64,000 nt of DNA from Hyphomonadaceae bacterium (GCA_028285145.1 JANQQC010000053.1:1-64000); one strand, 5' to 3'. Shown: positions 46,813 through 56,543, numbered from the stretch's first letter. Translations and numbers: made by a program. The notes: generated by a model from the sequence alone, not told the origin.

Positions 46813-48990
46813 TCATTCCTCCAGACAGGCCGCGTGCGAACCGCTACCGGGCCGGTACGTGCAGCTCGCTCTCGCTTCGATGTCCGCCCGGTCCAGCAGT
46901 GCCCGACGCCATTGCTTGGCCGCGAATAGCGGGGCCTGGTCGGCGTAGTGTGGTGAGCTTTCGTCTACCGTCGCGGTCCCAAACTGGTGGATGACATCGG
47001 CCGACACCTGGCCGTTCTCATCCCATTCGACGAGTGCGATCCAGGTGTCGCCGGCACTGGCATGTAACTGGCCGTCATCGCGAATCTCCGCAGGATAGAT
47101 AGCGCGCAGTGTGTCCGGTGCGCCATCCAGCGGAAGATCGAGTTCGCCGCGCACGATACGGTTCACGTCGCCCCATTCAGGGTCGATGCGGCCGTGATGG
47201 GTCATCAGATAATCGACAGCTTGCCGAAATGCGTCCTCGGGAGTTGGTGCCGGGTCACCCGTAAACCGTGCGGTGATCTCAGGGATGGCGGTCATAACAC
47301 CGAGGGCCGCGTGACGGCTGCGCGCGGTGGTTTCGTACTCCCAGTCTGCGAGATGCTCAGCGGCTTCTGAGAGGGTCTCGTCGTCGCTCCAGTCGGCGGT
47401 CAGTACCGCTTTGACAACCGCATCTGTCTCCGAGCCTTCTGCGAAGCTGGTGTCGAATTTCAGGGTCAGCAGTGCCTCGCGGCCGAGGGCTGAAAATTTA
47501 GGGGTCAGCTCGATCAGGCGCAGGGACCGGTTCGTCTCATTGGTTTGAAGGCCCATGGATTGTGGATAGTTGGCTGGATCAAGATTGTCCGGGCCATCCG
47601 TTGCCGAGAACGGGCTGTTGTTCGCATTGAAGACAAGTCCGGATTCCGGATCGATCAGGATAGGCGCGCGTTCAAACGGCCGGTAGCCGTCCCAGATAAG
47701 ATCGGAGCGATCACCCGGCATATCGGCTGACCAGTCCCAGGCGTCATCGCGGTTCGGATACTGCGCGTTGTGGATGAAGCCCACCCGTCCGGTATCGTCA
47801 GCGTAGATATAGTTGATGCTGGGCAGAGCGTTGAGCGCCATCGCTGCCATAAACTCGGAAAAGTCTTTGGCCTGGTTGAGGCGATAGTACTGCTCCAACT
47901 GCCGGATCTCACCCATACCAGCATAACGCAGCGCGTATGTGCCGTGCTCGGCCTTGATCACTGGTCCGTGGAGCGAGCGCAGCACGGGACGTTTTGCCTT
48001 ATAAGCGAAGGGCCCCCAGATTTTCACACGGATAACGGTCTCCTCGACGTCAAAATCGAGCCATTCGCCGTCCATGCGATACTGCCTATCATTGTCGGGA
48101 TTCACAGTGAGGCGGTAGACGTCTGCAAGGTCTTGTGCGCTGACGGTGTTTGCCCAGCCAAGGTTCCGGTTAAAGCCGTGAAGGACAAGGGGTGTTCCCG
48201 GGAACAGGCCGCCTGTTATGTCGAGCCCTTCTTCGGACACGAGGTGGGCTTCCCACCAAGCGACCGGACCCGTAAAGGGCTGGTGTGAGTTGATCAAAAG
48301 GCGTGTAACACCGTCGCCGGATCGTTCAGGAGCGACGGCAATGGCGTTGGAGCCGCGTTCGGGTGCGCCCTTCGGAGCGACCTGCCATGCCTCCCGGTCA
48401 CCGCTTGGATCAAGCGCGATTTCTGCCTGTCGTTCGTCACCGAAGAGCTCAAGCAGCGTCCCGTCGAGGCCGTAGAAAAACGGGGTTCTGAAGACGAAAC
48501 GGGCGATGATGTCCTTGCCGGTGAAGGGTGCGAGGCCGGCCCAGTTTTCCTCAGGATGCTCTGCGGCGTAGAGGTTCATCCCAGCGGCATAGCCCTCAGC
48601 GATAGCTTTCACATCGGCGGGGATTTCGCTGTCATACCCCTCTTCGACGATTTCCCAGACTCCAAAAAGTGAAACCAGATAGTCGGTCGGCGCGGCCCCT
48701 GCGCCCTTGTAACGGGCGAGGTCTCCTCGCACGGCGGCGACAGATTCCTGAATGGTCTCGAAGTCATCTTCGGCGTGGGCATAGGCCAAGCCGAACATGA
48801 CGTCTGCATCGCGTGCTCCATAGATGTGGGGTACGCCCCAATTGTCGCGGATGATTTCGGCGTCGTAGGTCTCAGCGGCGGCGGCAAGACGTTTGGCCGA
48901 TGGGGTCGATGGGACCGGGTCCCAGAGCCAGACACCGACTCCAAGAATCAAAAGCACCGCGACGGCGGTGATCCAGCGTAGAATAGTCAT
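46813..48990 (-). CDS. Penicillin acylase-family Ntn hydrolase
   Basis: 725 residues. It starts with a membrane/signal helix (LRWITAVAVLLILGVGVWLW). The alpha part has EIIRDNWGVPHIYGARDADVMFGLAYAHAEDD, characteristic of the family; the autocatalytic junction is RGSNAIAV, where the Ser becomes the N-terminal nucleophile. The beta part contains NLGWANTVSAQDLADVYRL and INYIYADDTGRVGFIHNAQYP. Members acylate or hydrolyse amides including beta-lactams and acyl-homoserine lactones, so quorum quenching is a possibility. Converges with the cytochrome gene. Confidence 0.92.
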   Translation of the reverse strand: MTILRWITAVAVLLILGVGVWLWDPVPSTPSAKRLAAAAETYDAEIIRDNWGVPHIYGARDADVMFGLAYAHAEDDFETIQESVAAVRGDLARYKGAGAAPTDYLVSLFGVWEIVEEGYDSEIPADVKAIAEGYAAGMNLYAAEHPEENWAGLAPFTGKDIIARFVFRTPFFYGLDGTLLELFGDERQAEIALDPSGDREAWQVAPKGAPERGSNAIAVAPERSGDGVTRLLINSHQPFTGPVAWWEAHLVSEEGLDITGGLFPGTPLVLHGFNRNLGWANTVSAQDLADVYRLTVNPDNDRQYRMDGEWLDFDVEETVIRVKIWGPFAYKAKRPVLRSLHGPVIKAEHGTYALRYAGMGEIRQLEQYYRLNQAKDFSEFMAAMALNALPSINYIYADDTGRVGFIHNAQYPNRDDAWDWSADMPGDRSDLIWDGYRPFERAPILIDPESGLVFNANNSPFSATDGPDNLDPANYPQSMGLQTNETNRSLRLIELTPKFSALGREALLTLKFDTSFAEGSETDAVVKAVLTADWSDDETLSEAAEHLADWEYETTARSRHAALGVMTAIPEITARFTGDPAPTPEDAFRQAVDYLMTHHGRIDPEWGDVNRIVRGELDLPLDGAPDTLRAIYPAEIRDDGQLHASAGDTWIALVEWDENGQVSADVIHQFGTATVDESSPHYADQAPLFAAKQWRRALLDRADIEARASCTYRPGSGSHAACLEE

Positions 48991-49039
48991 GAACAGCTCC
49001 AGCCCTCTATCAGCCTAGGTTGGACCCATTTTTTTAGCG

Positions 49040-49897
49040 TCAGGCAAGCACCTTGGATGGAGTACTTGCGTCCGATGCGGATCGGCTGGTGGCAAGATCG
49101 ACGCGCCGCGCGCCTGTGGGGTGGCCGTACTTTGGCGCAATCCGCTCGATCGCTCCGCTAAGCGGTTCTATGGCCACGCTCATATGGAAAGCGTTGGAAT
49201 GGATGAAGGTCTCGGCATCCAGCATCATGCCGACATGGCCATCCCAGAAGACCATGTCGCCCCGCTGAAGGGTGCCGGGAGAGTCCCATCCTTCAACAGT
49301 CAGGCCGCTTGTCTCGAACTGCATGTCGCTGTCTCGCAGCAGTTCGACACCGCAAGCGGCGAAGGCAGCGACGGTCAGTCCGGAACAATCGAGGCCAAGG
49401 CTCTCGCGACCGCCCCACAGATAGGGCGCGCCAACAAAACGCGATGCGACATCGGCTGGATCGTCTTCGAAGCTGTCCGAAGGGGAGAGATGTGTTTCGT
49501 GAATCCAACCCGCTCCGGCACACTTGACGTATCGGCCGTCGCGTTCCTCCTCGCAGATCATTGCATTGAGGCTGACAAGAAAATGCGGGCTCGATTTCAG
49601 ATCTGGTGCTGAGAACATATAAGTCCGCAGGGCGCTGACCCTGTGGGTTGGAGTAAGCGCCGGGGCAGAGAGCGCTGCCATATCCGTCCAGCCGACATAG
49701 TTGTCGCGATCGAGTTGAACGAGGGCGAACTCACCGCGCTCTTCGAAAACACGGCAAGTCTCGCCATGCAGAGCCTGGGTCAGCATTGTGGCGTCGGCTT
49801 CCGGTCCTTTCCGAACGGCAGCAACACCCGCCGACACCCGGTGCGGCACGCCTTCCCCCGGTGGGGTCGCCAGTCTCAAATCGTCCTTGCCAGCCAT
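49040..49897 (-). CDS. NlpC/P60 cell-wall peptidase with SH3 domains
   Basis: 285 residues, no signal peptide visible. N-terminal bacterial SH3 segments (MLTQALHGETCRVFEERGEFALVQLDRDNYVGWTDM) precede the C40 domain: the catalytic Cys in GLDCSGLTVAAF, His in WDGHVGMML, and a later His in FIHSNAF. The family cuts murein peptides, often gamma-D-Glu-meso-DAP bonds. The lack of a signal suggests cytoplasmic recycling of murein peptides or export by another route. It lies 9 bases after the MarR gene, in the same operon. Confidence 0.88.
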   Translation of the reverse strand: MAGKDDLRLATPPGEGVPHRVSAGVAAVRKGPEADATMLTQALHGETCRVFEERGEFALVQLDRDNYVGWTDMAALSAPALTPTHRVSALRTYMFSAPDLKSSPHFLVSLNAMICEEERDGRYVKCAGAGWIHETHLSPSDSFEDDPADVASRFVGAPYLWGGRESLGLDCSGLTVAAFAACGVELLRDSDMQFETSGLTVEGWDSPGTLQRGDMVFWDGHVGMMLDAETFIHSNAFHMSVAIEPLSGAIERIAPKYGHPTGARRVDLATSRSASDASTPSKVLA

Positions 49898-49906
49898 CGC
49901 AAACCT

Positions 49907-50284
49907 CTAAGCGGCTGCCCGCCGCCCTGTGTTGTTGGAAGCAGACTTATCGTCTGTGCCTGCGTCCACAATGAGGCGGGCAAAGTCACGAAGATAGGCC
50001 GTGCCATCAATCGTGCGCTCAATCAGAACGCTGCGCAGGTCTCGTTCGTCCGGCACGCGTTTGATCAGACCATGCTTTTCCAAGGCATCAAGTGCCCGTG
50101 TGACGGCTGGTTTCGCGATATCCAGCGCTTCGGCGAGACCGCGAACGGTATGCGGGCCAGAGGTCAGTGAGACCGTCATGAGTATGGCCTGCTGGCGCGC
50201 CGTCATGTCAGGCCCATCGGAGCGGACGATCTCCATCAGAACCCGTCGCCACATGTCGAGACTGTCGCGCTCACTCATGGCCAT
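49907..50284 (-). CDS. MarR-family regulator
   Basis: 125 residues from the ATG at 50284, chosen because an AGGTG site lies six bases upstream; an ATG at 50278 is close. The long reading to 50491 runs into the LysR tail. The winged helix is clear: ILMTVSLTSGPHTVRGLAEALDIAKPAVTRALDALEKHGLIKRVPDERDLRSVLIERT, with the wing motif typical of MarR. It is unusually short. It precedes the NlpC/P60 gene by 9 bases and so probably controls it or itself. Confidence 0.88.
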   Translation of the reverse strand: MAMSERDSLDMWRRVLMEIVRSDGPDMTARQQAILMTVSLTSGPHTVRGLAEALDIAKPAVTRALDALEKHGLIKRVPDERDLRSVLIERTIDGTAYLRDFARLIVDAGTDDKSASNNTGRRAAA

Positions 50285-50352
50285 TTCGATCACCTGCCTG
50301 ATTTCTCCAATCAGGAGAATCTTCGGTGATTTGCGACGGCAGGCAAGGGCGA

Positions 50353-51258
50353 TCAGGCGGGCAGGGGCTCCGCAAATCGAAGGGCATCCGCCAGATGCTC
50401 GGCGAAGAGTTTTGCCTTTCCTTTCAACTTGCCAGACGTCCAGACGCAGTGAATGGAGAGTGGCGGCAGGCCCCAACTTGGCAGCACGCAAACGAGCTCG
50501 CCGGCCCGTACGCGGTCGCAGACGAGCCAGTCCGGTGCCAGCAGCAATCCCATGCCGTCCACGGCGGCCTGCGTCAGTGCATCGCCCGACGAGGCCCTGA
50601 AACGCCCGTCCATTTCGATCTCGACGGTATCGCCCGTGTTGTCGCAGCCGAGCGTCCAGCGGATGGCTCCACTTTGATGGCGAAAGAGCAGCGCTTCGTG
50701 ATCGGACAAATGGCTGGGGGTCGTCGGTGTGCCGCGGTCCTTCAGGTAGTCGGGCGAGGCCCAGATCTTTCGCTGGGCTTCGCCCATCCGTTTCGCCATC
50801 AGGCTCGAATCGTCGAGCTCTCCGAGCCGGAAGGCAAGATCGACACCTTCTTCGACAAGATCGGTCTGGCTGTCGTCCAGAAGCAGGTCGATCTTTATGT
50901 GTGGATAGAGTTTGAGGAAGCTTGTGACCTGCGGAGCGATAACAAGACGTCCAAGGGAGTGGGCCGCCGTCAGTCGAAGCATCCCGACGGGTTCATGATC
51001 CAGACCGCGCGCTTCGGCTTCTGCATCGTCGAATTCGTCCAGGATGGATTGGGCGCGTCCGTAGAAACGTTCTCCTGCTTCGGTCAGGCTGAGCGCGCGT
51101 GTTGTGCGAAGGAACAGGTCTGCCCCGAGGCGGTGTTCAAGATCCTGAATGCGGCGAGATACGGTTGGCTGGCCGATGCCGAGATCATTTGCAGCTTTTG
51201 AGAAACTGCCAGCGTCAGCGACGCGCATGAAAAGTCGCATGGCATCAAGCCTGTCCAT
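50353..51258 (-). CDS. LysR-family transcriptional regulator
   Basis: 301 residues from the ATG at 51258. The N-terminal HTH reads LDAMRLFMRVADAGSFSKAANDLGIGQPTVSRRIQDLEHRLGADLFLRTTRALSLTEAGERFY, fully canonical. The rest is the periplasmic-binding-like effector domain. LysR proteins usually regulate a divergent gene, here the AhpD-like gene starting at 51395. Confidence 0.95.
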   Translation of the reverse strand: MDRLDAMRLFMRVADAGSFSKAANDLGIGQPTVSRRIQDLEHRLGADLFLRTTRALSLTEAGERFYGRAQSILDEFDDAEAEARGLDHEPVGMLRLTAAHSLGRLVIAPQVTSFLKLYPHIKIDLLLDDSQTDLVEEGVDLAFRLGELDDSSLMAKRMGEAQRKIWASPDYLKDRGTPTTPSHLSDHEALLFRHQSGAIRWTLGCDNTGDTVEIEMDGRFRASSGDALTQAAVDGMGLLLAPDWLVCDRVRAGELVCVLPSWGLPPLSIHCVWTSGKLKGKAKLFAEHLADALRFAEPLPA

Positions 51259-51394
51259 TGGTCCTACTCCGTCATGCGGGTTTTGCATGGGCCATATGGC
51301 CATGCTCTGCGTTCAGGAAATGGGAGGGATAACTCATCTTGCAAGCGTCGACGACGGATGATCCGCCGCCGCTTTAGAAAAATGAGATTATCCA
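51259..51394. promoter_or_regulatory. LysR/AhpD divergent promoter with palindrome
   Basis: The 136-base gap contains a near-palindrome at 51285-51305: GCATGG, one extra G, CCATATGG, CCATGC. Removing that one G gives a perfect 20-bp palindrome. The inner GGCCATATGGCC (51290-51301) is perfect. It is a good candidate for the LysR binding site. Confidence 0.5.
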
Positions 51395-51970
51395 ATGAGT
51401 ACGAAATTCGAAATTCATGACGACGCTTCAGCACCGGAAGCAGCCCAGTCCTCGCTGGCTGAAGCGAAGAAGTCGCTTGGCTTTATTCCCAGCCTGTATG
51501 GCGTGCTGGCAGAAAATCCCGCAGCCCTTGAAGGCTATCAGACGCTCGCCGGCATTTTCGGCACGTCAGGTCTGACGCCGCTGGAGCAGCAAGTCGTTAC
51601 TATTGCCGCCAGTGTCGAAAACGAGTGTCATTTCTGTGTGGCGGCCCACTCCGCCATTGCTGCGGGTCAGAAGCTCGACAGCGACGTGATCAACGCGATC
51701 AGGAACAATGAAGCCATTGCTGATCCCAAGCTGGAAGCGCTTAGAACCTTCACCAAGAAGACAGTGATCGAGCGCGGCTTCGTTTCTGATGCGGATGTCG
51801 ATTCCTTCATCGACGCTGGGTACGACCGTGCTGCTGTGCTGGCCGTCATTCTGGGGATCTCCCTCAAGGTGATCTCAAACTACACCAATCATGTGGCCGA
51901 GACGCCCGTGAACGAGGCCTTCCAGCCATTCGCGTGGACACCGAACGGTCACGAGGTTGCTGCCGCGTAG
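51395..51970 (+). CDS. AhpD-like carboxymuconolactone decarboxylase-family protein
   Basis: 191 residues. The CMD/AhpD core has the catalytic motif ENECHFCVAAHSAIA (CxxC...H), the pattern for peroxidase-type members with a redox disulfide rather than true decarboxylases. It probably takes part in thiol-dependent peroxide or oxidant defence. Divergent from the LysR gene and likely its target. Confidence 0.88.
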   Translation: MSTKFEIHDDASAPEAAQSSLAEAKKSLGFIPSLYGVLAENPAALEGYQTLAGIFGTSGLTPLEQQVVTIAASVENECHFCVAAHSAIAAGQKLDSDVINAIRNNEAIADPKLEALRTFTKKTVIERGFVSDADVDSFIDAGYDRAAVLAVILGISLKVISNYTNHVAETPVNEAFQPFAWTPNGHEVAAA

Positions 51971-52140
51971 AACCCGGTCGCTCGCGCGTCTGTGATCACG
52001 CTCACGGCTTTGTGGATCGCAGGTGTGCCCAATCGCCGTCATATACGAGGTGTCGGCAAAACTGTCCCACCCTTGCTGACATCTCAGGCCGCCGACGTAT
52101 TCCCCCTCCGTCGGCGGCCACTACACACAAAGGACCGGAC

Positions 52141-52602
52141 ATGAAGATACGTTCTATGATTGCCGCCGCCATGCTTGCGGTCGCTCCCGTCGCCGTCGCT
52201 CCCGCAGCTTTCGCGGATACTGATCCCGTTTACACCGGAAGGTTCTCAAACCTTGCTGTGCAGGGCTACGATCCAGTCGCTTACTTTACGGTTGGCGAGC
52301 CAACAAAAGGCTCCAGGGACTTTAGCACAAATTATCAGGGTGCTGAGTTTCGCTTTGCGAGTCAGGAAAACCTCAACGCATTCCTTGAGGAGCCGGAGGC
52401 TTATGCACCCCAGTATGGCGGCTACTGCGCCTGGGCTGTCGCGCAGGGCTACACAGCAAAGGGTGATGCCCGGCACTGGAAGATTGTCGACGGGAAACTC
52501 TACCTGAACTACAACAGGAAGGTTCAGAGCGATTGGGAAGCAGACGTACCGGGCTTCATTCAGAGCGCGGATGTGAACTGGCCAACCATACTTGCTGAGT
52601 AG
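52141..52602 (+). CDS. Secreted YHS-domain protein
   Basis: 153 residues with a signal peptide (to AFAD). The YHS-like body has LAVQGYDPVAYFTVGEPTKGS, then FRFASQENLNAFLEEPEAYAPQYGGYCAWAVAQGY, the usual YHS pattern in alphaproteobacteria. YHS domains are thought to bind metal. Function of this subgroup unknown. It has its own terminator at 52625-52661. Confidence 0.87.
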   Translation: MKIRSMIAAAMLAVAPVAVAPAAFADTDPVYTGRFSNLAVQGYDPVAYFTVGEPTKGSRDFSTNYQGAEFRFASQENLNAFLEEPEAYAPQYGGYCAWAVAQGYTAKGDARHWKIVDGKLYLNYNRKVQSDWEADVPGFIQSADVNWPTILAE

Positions 52603-52624
52603 GCAAAACACCCAAACCAACAGC

Positions 52625-52661
52625 AGAGCGCAACATCCGTAGCCGGATGCTGCGCTCTTTT
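52625..52661 (+). terminator. Rho-independent terminator after YHS gene
   Basis: AGAGCGCA / TGCGCTCT plus inner CATCCG / CGGATG, separated by a single internal mismatch, loop TAGC, then TTTTC. Begins ~22 bases after the YHS stop. Confidence 0.88.
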
Positions 52662-52801
52662 CATTTGGGTTACGTTCACACGCTTGCGTTGCAAAAAAGC
52701 CACTTACCGAATTGTCATTTTGTACATGAACAAAGTGCGCTTGTTTCGCCTCATTCAGTGCCCAGATGTCCGCCTGCCTTATAGGAAAAGGAGGCATAAT
52801 T

Positions 52802-53305
52802 ATGAAACTTGCACTTACAGCTATCTCCGCCGTTGCCATAGCATTCGCTGCGCCTGCCGTTGCCGAGCCGGAGTTCTACGGTACGGCTGGATACACGAAT
52901 TTCGGGTTCGATGATGCTGATCTTGGAGCCATCCAGCTTCGCGGCGGCGTCAACTTCAACTCGCTGTTTGGTGCGGAGGTCGAAGGCGCATTCGGCGTAA
53001 ACGACGATGACATTGGCGGCGTGGATGTGGAACTGGATAGCCAGTTCGGGGCCTTTGGCGTGCTGCGTACGCCTGTTGGCGAAAACCTGGAAGTTTTCGC
53101 GCGGGCCGGCTGGGTTAATGTTGAAGCTGAAGGGTCGTTTGGTGGCCTGTCCGCGTCTGATGGTGATGATGCCGGTGCGATTGGTGTGGGCGGAAACTTC
53201 TTCTTCACCGAGCAACACGGCATCCGTGCTGGATACACGTACTATGACTTCGACGAGTCGGCAGACGTGCTCGAAATCGCTTATGTCTACCGCTTCGGTG
53301 GCTAA
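52802..53305 (+). CDS. Small outer-membrane beta-barrel protein
   Basis: 167 residues from the ATG at 52802, with a strong AAGGAGG (52788-52794). Signal peptide (to AVAE), then alternating beta strands: FYGTAGYTNFGFDDADLGAIQLRGGVNFNSLFGAEVEGAFG, GENLEVFARAGWVNVEAEG and a final strand DVLEIAYVYRFGG with aromatic near the C-terminus. It fits an eight-stranded OmpA/OmpW-like barrel. Ligand unknown. Confidence 0.82.
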   Translation: MKLALTAISAVAIAFAAPAVAEPEFYGTAGYTNFGFDDADLGAIQLRGGVNFNSLFGAEVEGAFGVNDDDIGGVDVELDSQFGAFGVLRTPVGENLEVFARAGWVNVEAEGSFGGLSASDGDDAGAIGVGGNFFFTEQHGIRAGYTYYDFDESADVLEIAYVYRFGG

Positions 53306-53334
53306 GCGTTCGGCGCGGTAAATCCTCCCAACGG

Positions 53335-53367
53335 AAAGGCCTCGCGCATTTCGCGCGAGGCTTTTTT
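53335..53367 (+). terminator. Rho-independent terminator after beta-barrel gene
   Basis: AAAG-GCCTCGCGC pairs with GCGCGAGGC-TTTT around an ATTTC loop, with a T6 run at 53362-53367. Because the A-rich left flank gives a U run on the other strand as well, it may also stop transcription entering from the convergent GGDEF gene. Confidence 0.9.
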
Positions 53368-53379
53368 GTCTGAGAGTCG

Positions 53380-54135
53380 CTAAGCGGCGCGGACTTGGTT
53401 CCGACCGAACCTTTGCGCGTTGTAAAGCGCTTCATCGGCTTCGGTTGTCGCGTGCTCGAGTGATTGATCCGAGGAGAATGAGGCAACACCGAAGCTTGCC
53501 GTGACGTTGGTCCGGTCGCCTCTGTAGCGCATTGTTGCATCATCGATACGCTCGCGCAGGCGTTCGCAGATGTTGACCGCTTGAGTGACCGATACGTCTG
53601 ACAACAGGATGATGAACGTCTCGTTCGACCATCTGGCGAGCTTGTCGAACGGGCCACGAAGCTCGGTGTGTGCGATGACGGAGACTTGCCGAACGATCTG
53701 GTCGGTGAAGTCTTCGCCCAAATCCTTGCGAAGGGTTTCCAGCTTGTCGATCTCAAAGAGGGCAATCGCCGCTTTTCGGTGCGAATGCTCCATTCGAGAG
53801 CGTTCGTCGCGAATGGCGAGTTCAAAGAAGCTGCGATTGAGCAGCCCGGTTAGCCCATCGGTGGGCCCCATCGCTTCAACGGTCCGGCGTAGGCTCGCAA
53901 TGCTGAGATTGTTCTGCGCAACAATCGTCGCAATTGGAGTCGCAACACAGGCCGTCACCAGAAGGGTCGTCCAGAACAGGCTGATTGGGTCGCCCGGGTA
54001 GCCGAAGTTTTTCGCGTTCAGTGATCCGATGACAGCAAGCGATAATGCCGTTGCCAGCACTGAGGCGAACAGAAACCAGGCTGACAGAGTCGGGTTGCCG
54101 AAACGACCAGCGTTTATGCCAGAGATCCGCATCAT
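53380..54135 (-). CDS. Membrane protein with degenerate GGDEF domain
   Basis: 251 residues. Two hydrophobic segments (~20-40 and ~52-75) then a GGDEF-like domain, same architecture as the protein at 5050. The active motif is SNETF (170-174) instead of GGDEF/GGEEF, and the metal segment reads FEIDKLETLRKDLGED where active enzymes have (D/E)xDxFKxxND. It is probably not catalytic and may act as a sensor or partner. The segment ELRGPFDKLARW is shared almost exactly with the active paralogue (ELRGPFDRLGRW). Confidence 0.88.
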   Translation of the reverse strand: MMRISGINAGRFGNPTLSAWFLFASVLATALSLAVIGSLNAKNFGYPGDPISLFWTTLLVTACVATPIATIVAQNNLSIASLRRTVEAMGPTDGLTGLLNRSFFELAIRDERSRMEHSHRKAAIALFEIDKLETLRKDLGEDFTDQIVRQVSVIAHTELRGPFDKLARWSNETFIILLSDVSVTQAVNICERLRERIDDATMRYRGDRTNVTASFGVASFSSDQSLEHATTEADEALYNAQRFGRNQVRAA

Positions 54136-54290
54136 CCCTATGTTTTCGGCTGAATCAGAAAACAGTTGGCAAAGTGAATAGATGAAATTTTCCAGGTTTG
54201 GCGCGGATCGACCTTAGATTGTAGGTAACTCGGATTAGCACCCTGAATTATAACGATAAAACTAATGATTGCCGTAACGTTACATCGGTG

Positions 54291-55778
54291 TCATTCGTCG
54301 AATTCATCGGAATGCCGGCGGTCGAGATCGGCAAATCGGGTCACATCGCCGTCAAACGCCAGAACGACTTTACCGATGGGCCCGTGACGTTGCTTGCCGA
54401 TTATGACCTCTCCAGTGCCATAAACCGCGTCCAGCCGTTCGCGCCATGCAGCCCACTTTTCGTTTGAGGCCGGATCGTTTGGATCGGCTTGGGGTTCGGT
54501 CCGCTCCAGATAATAGCTTTCGCGATAAACGAACATCACGACGTCAGCGTCCTGCTCGATGGAGCCGGATTCGCGAAGGTCGGAGAGCTGCGGGCGTTTG
54601 TCGTCGCGCTGCTCCACCTGACGCGAGAGCTGGGAGAGCGCCACGATGGGGACGTTGAGGTCCTTTGCCAGCGCTTTCAGCGCCATCGTGATCTGCGTGA
54701 CTTCCTGCACGCGGCTGTCGGACGAGCGCCCTGTCGAAGCTGTGATCAGTTGAAGATAGTCGATGATAATCAGATCAAGGCCGACGGACCGCTGAAGGCG
54801 GCGGGCTCGTGCTGCCAGCTGGCTGATAGAGATACCGCCCTGATCGTCGATATAGAGCGGGAGGTTCTGAAGCTCTTCGGTGGCTTCGCGGATACGCTCG
54901 AATTCGTCCTTTTGAAGATCACCCTGACGGATCTTGTGGGACATGATCCCGGTGCGTTCCGAGATGATCCGCGTCGCGAGTTGTTCAGAGCTCATCTCAA
55001 GCGAGAAAAAGCCGACGACCGCACCATCCACCGTTTTCTTCGAGCCATCTTCCTGAACTTCTCTGCGGCAGGCCTGCGCCGCGTTGAAGGCGATGTTCGT
55101 TGCTAGGGTCGTTTTCCCCATTGAGGGACGACCTGCGAGCACGATGAGGTCTGAGTGGTGCATGCCACCCAGTTTCTCGTCAAGATCGCGAAGACCTGTC
55201 GAGATTCCTGCAATCTTGCCGTCACGCTTGAAGGCGGCCTCGGCCATTTGAAGCGCTTCGATCAGCGCCTCGCCAAATGTCCCGAAGCCGCGGCCCGTTG
55301 AGCCGCGCTCCGCAAGATCGAAGAGCTGGCGTTCGGCAAGCTCGATTTGTCGCGCGCCGTCTTCGTCTGGCTCTGGCGTTATGGCCTTCGACTGAAGTGT
55401 TGCACCGATGTCGATCAGCTCGCGGCGCATTGCGAGATCGCGGATAATCTTTGCGTAGTCCAGCACCTCTGGCCCGAAGGCGGCGCTGTCGAGGAGGTCT
55501 GCAAGGTACTTCGCCCCACCAATGTCGCTGAGCTTGTCGGCTTGCTCAAAGTGCTCGCGAAGGGTCACGCCGTCGGCAACCCGGCCTTGCTGGATCAGGG
55601 TCTGGCAGACATCGAAGACCTCGGCATGTGCCGGGGCATAAAAGTCGGACGGCCGGATGATCTCTGCCACGCGCTGATAGGCATTATTGTCGAACAGGAT
55701 CGAACCAATAACTGCTGCTTCGGCCGCCAGATTGTTCGGCGGAGCCTGTGTGGGCGTGAGATCGTGATCCTTCGGCAT
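54291..55778 (-). CDS. dnaB: Replicative DNA helicase DnaB
   Basis: 495 residues. N-terminal helicase-bundle domain (PPNNLAAEAAVIGSILFDNNAYQRVAEIIRPSDFY), then the RecA core: Walker A LAGRPSMGKTTLATNIAFNAA, FFSLEMSSEQLATRI, Walker B LDLIIIDYLQLI, and the C-terminal LRESGSIEQDADVVMFVYR motif. No intein or other insertion. It unwinds DNA at the fork. Separated from the ribosomal genes upstream by a terminator. Confidence 0.97.
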   Translation of the reverse strand: MPKDHDLTPTQAPPNNLAAEAAVIGSILFDNNAYQRVAEIIRPSDFYAPAHAEVFDVCQTLIQQGRVADGVTLREHFEQADKLSDIGGAKYLADLLDSAAFGPEVLDYAKIIRDLAMRRELIDIGATLQSKAITPEPDEDGARQIELAERQLFDLAERGSTGRGFGTFGEALIEALQMAEAAFKRDGKIAGISTGLRDLDEKLGGMHHSDLIVLAGRPSMGKTTLATNIAFNAAQACRREVQEDGSKKTVDGAVVGFFSLEMSSEQLATRIISERTGIMSHKIRQGDLQKDEFERIREATEELQNLPLYIDDQGGISISQLAARARRLQRSVGLDLIIIDYLQLITASTGRSSDSRVQEVTQITMALKALAKDLNVPIVALSQLSRQVEQRDDKRPQLSDLRESGSIEQDADVVMFVYRESYYLERTEPQADPNDPASNEKWAAWRERLDAVYGTGEVIIGKQRHGPIGKVVLAFDGDVTRFADLDRRHSDEFDE

Positions 55779-55885
55779 GAGCCCAAGTTAACCAAAATAC
55801 CGTGGCAAGTCTTGGGCAGACTCCACCTCGTTCACGGTGAGTTCCAAGAATTCCCTTGGCTTTCTCAGAGTGTGGAATGCTCAAA

Positions 55886-55921
55886 CGAAAAAGGCCGCCG
55901 CGAGTAACTCGCAGCGGCCTT
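55886..55921 (-). terminator. Rho-independent terminator after rplI
   Basis: On the minus strand AAGGCCGC-T-GCGAGT pairs with ACTCGC-G-GCGGCCTT (one U-G pair), tiny loop, then TTTTTC. It ends the rpsF-rpsR-rplI unit ~22 bases after rplI. Confidence 0.9.
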
Positions 55922-55943
55922 CTCTAAGTCGTTTGTATGCGGA

Positions 55944-56534
55944 TCAGTCGTCGCCTTCAGGGGCCATCTGATCTGCCATCTCGGCAGCGGCTTCCGCCAT
56001 CTCGCCGGCCCGCTCTTCTTCAGCTTCCTGAGCCTCAGTTTGCAGCGTCTCGATGATGTTCTCACCAGCAGCCTGACGTTCGGCTTCGTCCGGTGTCCGG
56101 GCGACGTTGGCCTGGATTGTGACGGTGACCTCTGCGTGCAGTTTGATTTCCACATCGTGCAGACCAATCGTCTTGATTGGCTGGTTCAGGCGAACCTGGC
56201 TGCGGCCGACCTTGTGGCCTGCTTCGTTCGCAGCATCAGCGATGTCGCGGGCAGAGACCGAGCCATAAAGCTGGCCGGTGTCGCCGGACTGGCGGATCAG
56301 CACGAAGCTTGCCCCTTCCAGTGACTGGCCAGTCGCAGCGGCAGCAGCAGCTGCTTCTGCGTTGCGAGCTTCGATCGCTTCGCGATCACGCTCGAATTTC
56401 GCCCGATTGGACTCAGTCGCCAGCAGGGCCTTGCCTTGCGGGATAAGGTAGTTGCGCGCGAAGCCGTTCTTGACGGACACTTCGTCGCCAAGAGCGCCGA
56501 GCTTCTCAACGCGTTCGAGGAGGATGACTTGCAT
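55944..56534 (-). CDS. rplI: 50S ribosomal protein L9
   Basis: 196 residues, longer than the ~150 residues of E. coli, as in other alphaproteobacteria; the extra ~45 C-terminal residues are Glu/Ala rich ([19 protein letters not shown]). The start [36 protein letters not shown] is the standard N-domain. Third gene of the rpsF-rpsR-rplI operon. Confidence 0.97.
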   Translation of the reverse strand: MQVILLERVEKLGALGDEVSVKNGFARNYLIPQGKALLATESNRAKFERDREAIEARNAEAAAAAAATGQSLEGASFVLIRQSGDTGQLYGSVSARDIADAANEAGHKVGRSQVRLNQPIKTIGLHDVEIKLHAEVTVTIQANVARTPDEAERQAAGENIIETLQTEAQEAEEERAGEMAEAAAEMADQMAPEGDD

Positions 56535-56543
56535 GTCTGTCTC